IMG/VR virus record: IMGVR_UViG_3300037193_000639
Coordinates: 1-64,000 of that record
Reading direction: 5' to 3' (one strand)
DNA: 64,000 nucleotides
Source: a virus
Of this stretch, positions 22,321 to 31,669 are shown piece after piece. The notes below the pieces were generated by a model. That model was not told the origin of the DNA. It saw only the letters and a program-made list of their open reading frames with translations, and searched no databases. Numbering within the stretch: the stretch's first letter is position 1; each line of letters starts with the position of its first letter. Made by a program: the position numbers and the translations under genes.

Positions 22321-23265
22321 ATGGCAAGAAAACGAACCAAAGAAGATTTTTTGATTGAAGCAAGAGAAATTCATGGCGATAAGTATAATTACGACAACGT
22401 GGATTTCACATTTAGTAATACAAAAGTAGAGATAGTTTGTAACAAGGGGCATGGCAGTTTCTGGCAAACCCCATCGAATCATATAATTTGTAAGGCTGGT
22501 TGTCCCGCTTGTGGAGGCTGTGAACGTCCAACAACTGAAAAATTTATCCGGCAAGCCAAAGAAAAGCATGGTGATAAATACGACTACAGCAAATCAGTGT
22601 ACGTTAAGGCGCACCAAAAATTGCTAGTGACTTGTCCAAAAGAAGGACATGGAGATTGGGAAGTAACCCCAGACGCGCACAAGCGCGGAAATGGTTGCCC
22701 GAAATGTGGCGATGAAAGAACTGCGGCATCCCACAGATTAACACAGGAAGAGTTCATTCAAAAAGCTACAGATGTCCATGGCACAAAGTATGACTACAGT
22801 AAAGTAGAATACAAGTGCGACACAGTGAAAGTTTTAATTGGATGCCCAGAACACGGGGACTTTCCATGTACTCCATCTAACCATAAGAAAGGTCGGGGTT
22901 GCCCTAAGTGTGCCAAGAACGGATACAAACGAAGCCAACCCGGAACCTTCTACATCTTAACCTGTGGCAATCTCACAAAGATTGGTATCACAAACCGTAA
23001 AGTACAAGACCGCATTAGGTCTATCAACAAAAGCTCTGGCAAGAAATTTAAAGAGCGTTTTAGCATCTTTCTAACAGACGGCGAAGTTCCATACCAAATG
23101 GAGCAAATTCTTCTACAAGAACTTCGAAGCAAGTACAAACCTGTTGATGAAATATTCGATGGCTCAACTGAATGTTTTCAGGATGTTGATAACGCCTTAC
23201 TTATCGTCAAAGCTGTAACACTCTTCGGAGATCAAAAACTTCTCAGTAATGAGAACAAGCCGTAA
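22321..23265 (+). CDS. Free-standing homing endonuclease, paralogue of that at 18772
   Basis: Three zinc repeats (IHGDKYNYDNVDF, KHGDKYDYSKSVY, VHGTKYDYSKVEY, each ending GCPxC) and a C-terminal GIY-YIG-like domain starting PGTFYILTCGNLTKIGITN give 314 residues. It is inserted between the tail tube and tail chaperone genes. Only a weak AAGTAAG lies before the ATG, and a perfect palindrome lies upstream, suggesting restrained expression. Its last codons contain a copy of the dispersed palindrome. Confidence 0.75.
   Translation: MARKRTKEDFLIEAREIHGDKYNYDNVDFTFSNTKVEIVCNKGHGSFWQTPSNHIICKAGCPACGGCERPTTEKFIRQAKEKHGDKYDYSKSVYVKAHQKLLVTCPKEGHGDWEVTPDAHKRGNGCPKCGDERTAASHRLTQEEFIQKATDVHGTKYDYSKVEYKCDTVKVLIGCPEHGDFPCTPSNHKKGRGCPKCAKNGYKRSQPGTFYILTCGNLTKIGITNRKVQDRIRSINKSSGKKFKERFSIFLTDGEVPYQMEQILLQELRSKYKPVDEIFDGSTECFQDVDNALLIVKAVTLFGDQKLLSNENKP
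23240..23255. repeat. Dispersed palindrome, copy 5
   Basis: TTCTCA-GTAA-TGAGAA encodes residues LLSNEN near the end of the second zinc-repeat endonuclease, 10 nt before its stop region and 80 nt before the tail chaperone. Confidence 0.7.
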
Positions 23266-23334
23266 ATGCTGCAAAGACAGCATCCAAATAATATCAAATA
23301 TTTCTGTCAAAACAAATAGCTAAAAGGATTTAAT

Positions 23335-23730
23335 ATGTCTTTCAATCTCAACTCTCTTGCATTGCGCGATACGACTGCACTCAAACTCCGTCACCCTGTG
23401 ACTGATGAAGTTCTCGCAGACGATGAAGGTAATGAAGTTATTGTACACCTGTATGGCCCAGCAAGCAAGCAATATCGCAACACTATTGCAGCTATGCAGA
23501 ATCGTGCCATCAAACGTGGTGGTAAAAAAGCTACTGCACAGGAGCTGCGTGACGAAGCAATCAATCTGCTTGTCGCATGCTCTGACCGCATCGACAACCT
23601 TGAGTACAACGGTAAGCCTGTAGATACAGAAGCTGCTTTCCGTACTCTCTACAGTGACCCCTCCATGGAATGGATTAAAGGTCAGGTAGATGCAGCTCTC
23701 GGGGATGTCGCAGCTTTTTTGGAACAATAA
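23335..23730 (+). CDS. Tail assembly chaperone, short form (gpG-like)
   Basis: The 131-residue protein lies between tube and tape measure and has the usual features of siphovirus tail chaperones: PVTDEVLADDEGNEVIVHLYGPASKQYRNTI, then ELRDEAINLLVACSDRIDNL. It ends just after a T TTT TTG slippery heptamer (23715-23721). The longer -1 frame product is listed next. Confidence 0.75.
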   Translation: MSFNLNSLALRDTTALKLRHPVTDEVLADDEGNEVIVHLYGPASKQYRNTIAAMQNRAIKRGGKKATAQELRDEAINLLVACSDRIDNLEYNGKPVDTEAAFRTLYSDPSMEWIKGQVDAALGDVAAFLEQ

Positions 23731-24167
23731 CTGAGAGGCTTACCCTCCATGTAAAACACCTTGCGTGGCTCCATGCAGTCCCGCAAGGCTCCAAAAAATC
23801 TCGTCTAGCAAAATACAAAGAGCTAGACGAAGAGTCTAATTTCCTAAAGCTGCCCGAGTGTGAGGGAGCAGAGTACCTTGTGAATCTGCTCCATGAAGCT
23901 GGCCTAGTTTCTCAAACAGGCATGGGTGTAGCTCCTTTAGAGTGGAAAGAAATCTGTGCTTGGCTAGATGCCACAGAACTCTCACTCTCTGTCTGGGAAA
24001 AATTAACTATTAAAACTTTGTCTGAAGCTTACGCTGCTGAATACAACCAAGCGTCAGATCCTAACAGAGCAGCACCGTTCGTCTATGTTGACGAAGACAT
24101 TCAAGCAAAACGTGACGTTGTTGCTTCGAAGATTGGAAGTATTTTGCGTGCACGAAAGAAGTCATAA
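23721..24167 (+). CDS. -1 frameshift extension of the tail chaperone (gpT-like)
   Basis: A -1 shift on T TTT TTG (23715-23721) lets ribosomes continue GGA-ACA-ATA-ACT into an open frame ending at 24167, adding 148 residues to the first 129 for a fusion of about 277. The extension has KLPECEGAEYL-like and PLEWKEICAWLDATELSLSVWEKLTIKTLSEAYAAEYN features. A hairpin CCTTGCG/CGCAAGG (23759-23788) lies downstream. No start codon with ribosome site exists for a free-standing version at the beginning. This copies the lambda G/GT strategy. Confidence 0.72.
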   Translation, partial: GTITERLTLHVKHLAWLHAVPQGSKKSRLAKYKELDEESNFLKLPECEGAEYLVNLLHEAGLVSQTGMGVAPLEWKEICAWLDATELSLSVWEKLTIKTLSEAYAAEYNQASDPNRAAPFVYVDEDIQAKRDVVASKIGSILRARKKS

Positions 24168-24178
24168 AGGATTTGTAG

Positions 24179-27100
24179 ATGAGTGTTGATATTAGCAGAC
24201 TTGGAATCGAAGTTAAATCGACTGGTATCAAGGAAGCCTCTCAAGGGCTTTCTGGTCTAGGCACGTCTGCTGCAAACGCAGAGCGTAGGGTACAGAAGCT
24301 TACTGACACAATTGATAAGCTGATTGGTTCGATGACTAATCTAGCTAAGTTGCAAGGCACTGCTACGCAAGCTGCTGCAGCTCATATTCAGATGATTCAA
24401 GGTGGTACTGCAGCTATGCAGGGTATGCAATCGTCTGCACACGCTACAACAAAGACATTGCAGCAACTACAGCAGCAAGCAACGCAGACAGGCAACGCTT
24501 TTGGTCACGCACATCACAAAGGAAACATCCTTAACAACACCTTGAAAAGCATGATGGTGGCAATGTCTGCATATGTGGGCATCAACTTCATTAAAGGTAT
24601 TGTTGAAGCCGGTGATGCTTGGCAAATGATGACTGCAAAGTTGAATATTTCGACAGGCAGTATGTCAAATGCAGTAATTATGCAAGAGCGTCTGTTCAAG
24701 CTTGCCCAAGAGATTCGTGTACCACTTGAGGAAGTCGGTAAGCTGTATAACCGTATGGCTGTTCCAATGGCAGAGCTGGGCAAGACTAGTGGTGAAACCA
24801 TTGAGATGGTTAAAGGGGTGGCTCTTGCGCTTCAACTGGGCGGATCTACTGCGGCTGAAGCATCTTCAGCTATTTTACAATTCTCTCAGGCGATTAACGC
24901 AGGTCGCTTGAACGGTGCCGAGTTTAATGCGGTATCTGAAGCCGCACCCCTCTTGATTCGTGCCATCAGGGATGAATTGGAGAAGACTGAGAAAAAGGCC
25001 CTTACTCTTGGTGCGGTAAAGAAGTTAGGTTCAGACGGGAAAATCTCTGTTGAGATTATGCAGCGTGCAATCTCTAAAGCTGTTCCTGAGTGGGAGAAGC
25101 TATTCAACGATTTACCTGTCACAGTTGGTAGTGCTGTAACTCGTGTGAAAAACGCTTGGCTCAAAGCGATGGGAGAGATGAGTCAGCAATCAGGCTTGAA
25201 CAAAGGCTTGGTTGAAGCACTTGGCACTATTGAAAGCATTATTCCGGCAATCCGTGATGAGATGGTTGGAGCAGTTGTTGGTGTAGGTAAATGGATTAAA
25301 GAAAACCGTGATGCCTTAGCAGACTCTTGGACTCAAGTTAAAGGTCTTGTAGGAGATATGGTAGATCTGGCATCAAAACTTTCTTATGCAGCCGGTGCTG
25401 CTGCAGGGATGGGAAATGAGCTCAGTGCATTTGGTTTTACTCTTTATTCTGTACGCTTGTTTGTAGCTGGTATTCAAGATGGCTTTGTTGCAATTGGTAG
25501 CGTAGTTCTAAAGCTTGGTCAACTCATTAGTAACGTCCTGATTGGACCGATTAACCTTCTTATCACTACAATGCTTGGTGTGCTGTCTGAGCATATTGGC
25601 TTCATTATGAGAGGGATTGGAAAAAGCTTTTCTGCCATTGGATTAGATACGCTAGGTACAAATATCAAAAATGCTGGCGACTCCATGAAGCAGCTTTCCC
25701 TCACTTTCCAAGAAGCCAAGGGGGCAGGTTTTGATCTGGCAGCAGTGATGGGATCAGTGGCAGATAACTCCTTCAATATGCTCGCCAACGGTGAAGGGGC
25801 AGTGCAAAGAGTCCTGAAAGGTGAACAGCAAATCTCCGCAGAGATGGTCAAGCAAGGAAAGTACCAAGAAGGTTTGACCAAAACTCGCAAAGCTAGTGCA
25901 GAGTTGGATGAGAAGGCTGCTAAAGCTCTTGAGAAAATTGTAAAAGCTGCCAACTCCGAATTGGATAAATCAATTGATGCATACAGAGAGCAAGCAGTTT
26001 CATTGGAAGCTTTGCGAAAGTTTGGCCTTGATGGCGATAAAAGGACAAAAGCACAGAAAGAGCAGATCACTTTAGAGCGAGCTTTAGCTGAAGCAACAAA
26101 TTCAAAAGTTAAGGCAATCTTACAAGATGCTATTGCAACCAATCGTGCAACTCAAGAAATGGAAAAGCATGAGAAGGTTATAAAAGACGCTCTGACTCGC
26201 CAGAAGGAAAACGAGGAGCAAGTTCAGAAGTCGATTGAAAGTGCTATTGATGAAGCCCAGAAGAACGAAGACTTAGTTCGCACGTTTGGAATGGCAAAAG
26301 GCGCACTTGAGGAGTTAGAGCTAGCCAGAGTTTCTGAACAACTTGCTCGTGCCAAATCCCTTGCTGACAATGATCATGAAATAGAGCAATTACAAAAGTT
26401 GTACGATGCTCTTCAACGTAATACGACAGCAAGAAAGCAGCTCGGCGTACTGGAAGAACAACAGAAGACCTTTGAAGCAGCTCAACGTGAGTGGGAAAAA
26501 ACTGTCGAAAAAATCGATGATGTTTTCCGTGAAGGTTTCGCGGACATGCTAAATCATGGAGTATCTTCTTGGAAAAGCTTCACTAAATCTCTTGCCACCA
26601 CGTTTAAAACAATTGTTGCTGATGCTATCTACAAGACTTTTATCCGCAAGTATGTTGTTAATATTGTTGGCAATTTCGTAGGTAAGATGGGCGGAGGAAT
26701 AGGGGTGATGGGAGGCTCCCCTGATCTGATGGGGTTGTTTAATACAGGGAGCACCCTCTGGAACGCTGGTTCAACTGTAGCCGGATGGTTAGGCTTGGGC
26801 GGCGCTACATCTATGGGTGTTGCCGGTGCAACTGGAATTACTGCAAGCGCAGCCTCTACTGGTTTAGGATTTACTGCAGGAGGTGGGATGGGCCTTTCTG
26901 CAGGAGCTGGCGGAGCCACTGGGATTACAGCAGGAAGTGCGGGAGCTTCATCTATTGGTAGTGGACTAGTAAGCGCTGGGCAGTCAGGTGCGGCAGCCGG
27001 GAGTAGTATTGGCTCTGCCTTATCTGCAGCAGGTCCATACTTGGCTGCTGCTGCCATTGGATATGCAGTCTGGAAATCGTTAGACGACAGTGGAACGATT

Positions 27101-29254
27101 CATTCTGGTGGAGCTGCAAGAGCCAATGCTCTAGGTTCACAAACAATGGACGCCCGTTCACTTGGTTTTATGAAGATCAACACTACCAAGGAAGCTGAAA
27201 CTGCCGCATCTAGTATTGCTTCAGGTATTGTAAACATTCTAAACAGTACAGCAACAACTTTTGGGAAAGAGGCTGGGTATTCTGCTGCTACTGCGTTTGC
27301 CGATGATACATCTAAAGATGGTGCATGGGGTGCTTTGGTCATTGAGAATATGGGCAAGGTGCTTGTTGACTGGGATGCCAACAGGCAAAGCCGTTGGGCA
27401 CCAAGAGAGTTCAACGATGGTGAAGCAGGGCGTAATGAATACCTTGCAGAGCTGAGTAAGTCTGTTCGCAGTGCATTGGATACGATTGGTCTTCCGTCTT
27501 GGGCGCAGCAGATGTTGGACAGTCTTGGTGAAGCCCCTTCGATTCAGGAGCTTGGTTCGGTTGTTGAAAAAATCAATGCTGCCCAAAATGCCTTGGTTGC
27601 AATTGGTAGTACGATTAAGAATTTTGCACAATTGACTGACGCAGCAACTTCAGCAATCATCAATGCATCTGGTGGTATTGATGCTTTCACGGCAAACATT
27701 AACGCATTTTATGACGGGTACTATTCTGAATCTGAAAAGATTGAGAACGTATCTAAACAGGTATCTTCAGCTCTGGTAGCAGTTGGTCTTGAGATGCCAA
27801 CCACTCGGAAGGAATTCCGTCAACTTGTAGAGGCTCAGCTTGCTCTTGGTGAATCAGGTGCAACTGCTGTAGCTACGTTGTTGAAGGTTTCCGGTGCGTT
27901 TGGACAGGTTGCCGACTACACAGCCAGTAGTGCAGAGGAAGTCATCTCCAAAGCTAGAGAATTATCGCGTCAGCGAAGTGACCTAGAGATAGAAATTATG
28001 GAGTTGACGGGAGACACGGCCAAGGCTTTGGCAGCTCGACGTGCAATTGAGCTAGCTGGAATGGAGGAGTCGTTAAGGCCATTGCAAGAGCGTATTTATC
28101 TCTTGCAAGATGAAGCTCAAGTTGCAGAGGCTAAAAGGCAAAAAGATGCACAAGTTGCAGAGGATAGAAAGAAGATAGAGCTAGAGGTTGCTGAAGCTAT
28201 AAATCAGGCTCGTTCGAAATTATCTGAGGCTTACGAAAGAGAGTCATCTGCCTTGCAGGCCACCATTGATAAATTCAAAGATTTCAGCAAGTCTTTGAGG
28301 ACTTTCCGGGACTCTTTACTGGTTGGAAATTTGTCTAACCTCTCTCCTGAGGCAAAGTATCTTGAGCTTAGAAATAGGTTTGAGAAAACAGCGTCTCTTG
28401 CAGCATCAGGGAATGAAGAGGCACTGACATCATTGCAAAGCATTTCTGAGCAGTTCTTAGAAGCTTCTAAAGGCTACTTTGCAAGTTCAATGGGTTATAC
28501 GCAGGATTTCGAGCGTGTACGTGCGGCGTTAGAACAAGCTTCGCTTGCATCTGATGTACAGGTAGATATAGGTACGCAGCAACTAAGCGCACTTCAAGCA
28601 TCCGTGCAAGAGCTTATCGACATCAATCAGTCAGTTCTCTCCGTTAAAGATGCAATCCTCGCTCTGAAATCACTAACACCTGAAAAGGTTATTACTGGTG
28701 GTCCGGGAGCTGGAAAAGTTGTAAATGGAGTTTACACAGATGCGCTAGGCAACACTGCTCTTTCAAAAAATCTTCCTACTAACCGTGACTTAGTGAAAAT
28801 GTGGTATTCGAGTCATCCATATATCACAGAGTCTCCTACTGAAGATGCAATTGATTACTGGACTAACCAACTCAGTAGGCGTGATGTTAGCCAGTACGAT
28901 GTTAAGAAAACGTTCGCAGACAGTGCTGCATATGTGACAGGAACTAATCCTGTAGACATTAAAGCATTTGCTAACGGTGGTAATGCGGAAGGTTGGTCTT
29001 GGGTTGGCGAACAAGGTAAGGAGCTTGCTTATTTTGGAGATAAAGCACACATCTACACAGCAAGGGAGTCTCAGCAGATTGTAGGGGGTTCTGATGAGGA
29101 ATCTAAGCAGTTGTTGAGAGATGTGCTTGTGGAGCTGCAAGCAGCAAATGCTCAACGTGGAGCCGCAACAGAGGCTCAGCTAATTTCGCAAAGAACATTA
29201 GCTGAAAAGTTGGACGCACAGCGAAGGGTTATGGCTGCTGCCAGTGCCGAATGA
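24179..29254 (+). CDS. Tape measure protein
   Basis: At 1691 residues it is by far the longest gene and follows the frameshifted chaperone. The N-terminal half is Gln/Ala-rich and helical, with AGDAWQMMTAKLNISTGS and the tape-measure block LFKLAQEIRVPLEEVGKLYNRMAVPM...GVALALQLGGSTAAEASSAILQFSQAINAGRLNGAEFNAV region. Several coiled coils and a hydrophobic Gly/Ala region (about 830-970) follow. The C terminus holds a WYxxxxPYITESPTEDAIDYWTNQL unit resembling DUF4214. It sets tail length and enters the host envelope during DNA ejection. Confidence 0.92.
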   Translation: MSVDISRLGIEVKSTGIKEASQGLSGLGTSAANAERRVQKLTDTIDKLIGSMTNLAKLQGTATQAAAAHIQMIQGGTAAMQGMQSSAHATTKTLQQLQQQATQTGNAFGHAHHKGNILNNTLKSMMVAMSAYVGINFIKGIVEAGDAWQMMTAKLNISTGSMSNAVIMQERLFKLAQEIRVPLEEVGKLYNRMAVPMAELGKTSGETIEMVKGVALALQLGGSTAAEASSAILQFSQAINAGRLNGAEFNAVSEAAPLLIRAIRDELEKTEKKALTLGAVKKLGSDGKISVEIMQRAISKAVPEWEKLFNDLPVTVGSAVTRVKNAWLKAMGEMSQQSGLNKGLVEALGTIESIIPAIRDEMVGAVVGVGKWIKENRDALADSWTQVKGLVGDMVDLASKLSYAAGAAAGMGNELSAFGFTLYSVRLFVAGIQDGFVAIGSVVLKLGQLISNVLIGPINLLITTMLGVLSEHIGFIMRGIGKSFSAIGLDTLGTNIKNAGDSMKQLSLTFQEAKGAGFDLAAVMGSVADNSFNMLANGEGAVQRVLKGEQQISAEMVKQGKYQEGLTKTRKASAELDEKAAKALEKIVKAANSELDKSIDAYREQAVSLEALRKFGLDGDKRTKAQKEQITLERALAEATNSKVKAILQDAIATNRATQEMEKHEKVIKDALTRQKENEEQVQKSIESAIDEAQKNEDLVRTFGMAKGALEELELARVSEQLARAKSLADNDHEIEQLQKLYDALQRNTTARKQLGVLEEQQKTFEAAQREWEKTVEKIDDVFREGFADMLNHGVSSWKSFTKSLATTFKTIVADAIYKTFIRKYVVNIVGNFVGKMGGGIGVMGGSPDLMGLFNTGSTLWNAGSTVAGWLGLGGATSMGVAGATGITASAASTGLGFTAGGGMGLSAGAGGATGITAGSAGASSIGSGLVSAGQSGAAAGSSIGSALSAAGPYLAAAAIGYAVWKSLDDSGTIHSGGAARANALGSQTMDARSLGFMKINTTKEAETAASSIASGIVNILNSTATTFGKEAGYSAATAFADDTSKDGAWGALVIENMGKVLVDWDANRQSRWAPREFNDGEAGRNEYLAELSKSVRSALDTIGLPSWAQQMLDSLGEAPSIQELGSVVEKINAAQNALVAIGSTIKNFAQLTDAATSAIINASGGIDAFTANINAFYDGYYSESEKIENVSKQVSSALVAVGLEMPTTRKEFRQLVEAQLALGESGATAVATLLKVSGAFGQVADYTASSAEEVISKARELSRQRSDLEIEIMELTGDTAKALAARRAIELAGMEESLRPLQERIYLLQDEAQVAEAKRQKDAQVAEDRKKIELEVAEAINQARSKLSEAYERESSALQATIDKFKDFSKSLRTFRDSLLVGNLSNLSPEAKYLELRNRFEKTASLAASGNEEALTSLQSISEQFLEASKGYFASSMGYTQDFERVRAALEQASLASDVQVDIGTQQLSALQASVQELIDINQSVLSVKDAILALKSLTPEKVITGGPGAGKVVNGVYTDALGNTALSKNLPTNRDLVKMWYSSHPYITESPTEDAIDYWTNQLSRRDVSQYDVKKTFADSAAYVTGTNPVDIKAFANGGNAEGWSWVGEQGKELAYFGDKAHIYTARESQQIVGGSDEESKQLLRDVLVELQAANAQRGAATEAQLISQRTLAEKLDAQRRVMAAASAE

Positions 29255-29275
29255 TAAAGAAAGGAGAGAGCAGTA

Positions 29276-30802
29276 GTGTTGCTCATTACATTGACGGCAG
29301 CAATCGACTCTGCCGGAACACAGCAAAATTTTTATGTTTCGACGGATCGATTCGTAACGTCACCTAGTGACACACCAGCAAACACTGCTTTCGATCCTCG
29401 TGTCATTCAGCCGGGTTCTATCGGCTTTCATGTTTACTCCGATGGCCGGACAGGTGGGCAGTCGAAACTAGAGCTTGGTGAAATCATACTTGCCAACGCA
29501 GATGGTGAGCTAGATGCATGGGCCAATTATAGTTTCGACGGTAGGGCTGTAGTGATTCGTGGCGGAGAGACAGGGGTGTACCCATCTGCTTTTCCTGCAG
29601 TTCTTACTGCGACAGTTGAAAGTATTGATCTGACGTGGGATCGTGCAATCATTCGACTCCGTGATAAACAATGGATGCTACGCCTTCCAGCGCTAACAAC
29701 GACTTATGCTGGCAACAACAGCATGCCAAACGGTTTAGAAGGCACTCCAGACGATTTAAAAGGGAAGGTGAAGCCGAAGGTATACGGTAAGGTATTAAAC
29801 GTCTCCCCGCCTTGTGTAAACACGTCCAAACTCACTTATCAAGTGAATAGCGGTGCTGTAGCCTCAATTGACGCTGTTTACGATAACGGTGTAGCTCTGA
29901 CTCCCGGCACTAACCATGCAAACTCAGCAGCTTTACAAGCAGCTGCAGTTACTGCAAGCACGTTTGATACATGTATTGCAGAAGGCTACTTCAGACTTGG
30001 TACAAGTCCTGTGGGAGAAATCACAGTAGATGTTACACAAGGGGCTGCAGCAAGTAATCGCACAGTGGCCCAGATCATAAAACAGCTTGCATTGGATGCA
30101 GGGGTTGCAAGCGGGGACATTAGCAGTACAGATGTCACTAATCTTGACACAGATAATAGCAGTGTGGTGGGTATTTGGATAAATGATGGCTCCACGACAT
30201 TCTCTGCTGCAATGGATATGGTTGCTTCAAGTATTGGAGCATGGTATGGCTTTGACGCTGCGGGGAGTTTGAGGATGGGTAGACTTACTTCCCCTTCAGG
30301 TTCTCCTGTGGCTACTCTCTATGACTACGATATTTACGACAACATAGAGAGACGTGCTGCAAGAGACTCTGGTGTACCAATCTGGAAGGTGACAGTAAAT
30401 CATTCGAAGATTTGGACAACACAAGCGAGTGGTATTGCTGCGTCAGTTACAGCAGCACGAAGAGCATATCTTGCTGAGGAGTATAGAGGGTCCACCAGCA
30501 CAGACGCTACGGTGAAAACGCAATGGCTACTTGCAGGGACGTTGGAGGTGGATGGGTTACTTACATCTACAGCGAATGCAGATACAGAGTCTTCTCGACT
30601 GCTTACGTTGTTTAAAGTAAGGCGAGATATTTTCGATGTGACAGTGAACCTTGACGTGGTGACGAGTAATAGCCTGAAGATGATGGATGTCGTGAGGGTA
30701 GAGCTTGATAGGTTTGGTATGGGGTCTGGTAAAGACTTTCGAATTATTGGTATGGCGTATGACTTGGAAAGAAGCTCTGTGCGCTTAAGTTTGTGGGGGT
30801 AA
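29276..30802 (+). CDS. Tail tip / hub protein
   Basis: The 508-residue protein has a GTG start behind AAGGAGAG, directly after the tape measure. It is beta-rich and ends with VTVNLDVVTSNSLKMMDVVRVEL...DFRIIGMAYDLERSSVRLSLWG, the form of hub proteins that organise the distal tail. The middle region (QIIKQLALDAGV...GIWINDGSTTFSAAMDMVASSIGAWYGFDAAG) is also typical of baseplate/hub folds. Confidence 0.65.
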   Translation: MLLITLTAAIDSAGTQQNFYVSTDRFVTSPSDTPANTAFDPRVIQPGSIGFHVYSDGRTGGQSKLELGEIILANADGELDAWANYSFDGRAVVIRGGETGVYPSAFPAVLTATVESIDLTWDRAIIRLRDKQWMLRLPALTTTYAGNNSMPNGLEGTPDDLKGKVKPKVYGKVLNVSPPCVNTSKLTYQVNSGAVASIDAVYDNGVALTPGTNHANSAALQAAAVTASTFDTCIAEGYFRLGTSPVGEITVDVTQGAAASNRTVAQIIKQLALDAGVASGDISSTDVTNLDTDNSSVVGIWINDGSTTFSAAMDMVASSIGAWYGFDAAGSLRMGRLTSPSGSPVATLYDYDIYDNIERRAARDSGVPIWKVTVNHSKIWTTQASGIAASVTAARRAYLAEEYRGSTSTDATVKTQWLLAGTLEVDGLLTSTANADTESSRLLTLFKVRRDIFDVTVNLDVVTSNSLKMMDVVRVELDRFGMGSGKDFRIIGMAYDLERSSVRLSLWG

Positions 30803-30808
30803 CTAGTT

Positions 30809-31669
30809 GTGTCAAATATGCTTTTAGGCTACCCGAATAGAGCGGATGGCTGCACATTAAGTAGCGGGTCATGGGAAGCAACACTCCCCTTGAATAATTT
30901 GAAAAATCGTACGTTGGGCAAAGTAGCTAGAACAACAAACGATTCGTTGTCTAGTACGAAGTTTGATATTGACATGACTTCTGCAAAATTAGTGAACGTT
31001 CTAGCACTCGTAAACCACAACCTCTCATTGGATGCTCAGTTTCGAATTAGAGGGTCTACAGCCAGTGACTTCTCTGTAAACAGTTATGACTCAGGCTGGC
31101 TAGAGGTATGGCCTAGTGTGTATCCGGTAGAAAGCCTTGATTGGCTAGATCCTCGTTTCTGGGATGGGAAATATTCTGAAGAAGAAATCTCTGGTTACAC
31201 TACGGCACTAATCCATGTCCTACCTTCTACAAAAGTCTTAAGGTATTGGCGTGTCGAATTTGATGATACTGCGAATGCTGCAGGGTATGTGCAAGTTGGA
31301 CGACTTTTTATCGGCCCGACTTGGGAGCCAGAAGAAAATGCAGCCACAGGTGCTGCAAGTATTGGGTGGGAGACTAAGACGGATATACAGGAAGCTTTAG
31401 GTGGTTCTGAATTTTTCCAACGCAGAGCACCTTTCCGTGTATCACGTTTCACGCTAGATATTCTAAGTGAGTCAGAAGCATTTTCTAATGTATTTGAAAT
31501 TCAACGTCAAGCAGGCGTCGATCAAGAGGTGCTGTGGATTCACAATTCAGATGACGACATACACCAACTGAGGAGACGATTTCTTGGCCGACTCAGGCAA
31601 CTTAGTGCAATCGAATATCCATATGGAAATTTGAACAAAACAGCTTTTGAAGTGAAAGAACTTTTATGA
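30809..31669 (+). CDS. Tail tip-associated protein, 286 aa
   Basis: A GTG start follows GTGGGGGTAA. The protein contains NRADGCTLSSGSWEATLPLNNLKNRTLGKVARTT, a jelly-roll-like pattern found in distal tail proteins of phages, and a Trp/Tyr-rich middle (YWRVEFDDTANAAGYVQVGRLFIGP). It is probably a carbohydrate-binding or tail-tip component. The stop overlaps the fibre start. Confidence 0.6.
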   Translation: MSNMLLGYPNRADGCTLSSGSWEATLPLNNLKNRTLGKVARTTNDSLSSTKFDIDMTSAKLVNVLALVNHNLSLDAQFRIRGSTASDFSVNSYDSGWLEVWPSVYPVESLDWLDPRFWDGKYSEEEISGYTTALIHVLPSTKVLRYWRVEFDDTANAAGYVQVGRLFIGPTWEPEENAATGAASIGWETKTDIQEALGGSEFFQRRAPFRVSRFTLDILSESEAFSNVFEIQRQAGVDQEVLWIHNSDDDIHQLRRRFLGRLRQLSAIEYPYGNLNKTAFEVKELL

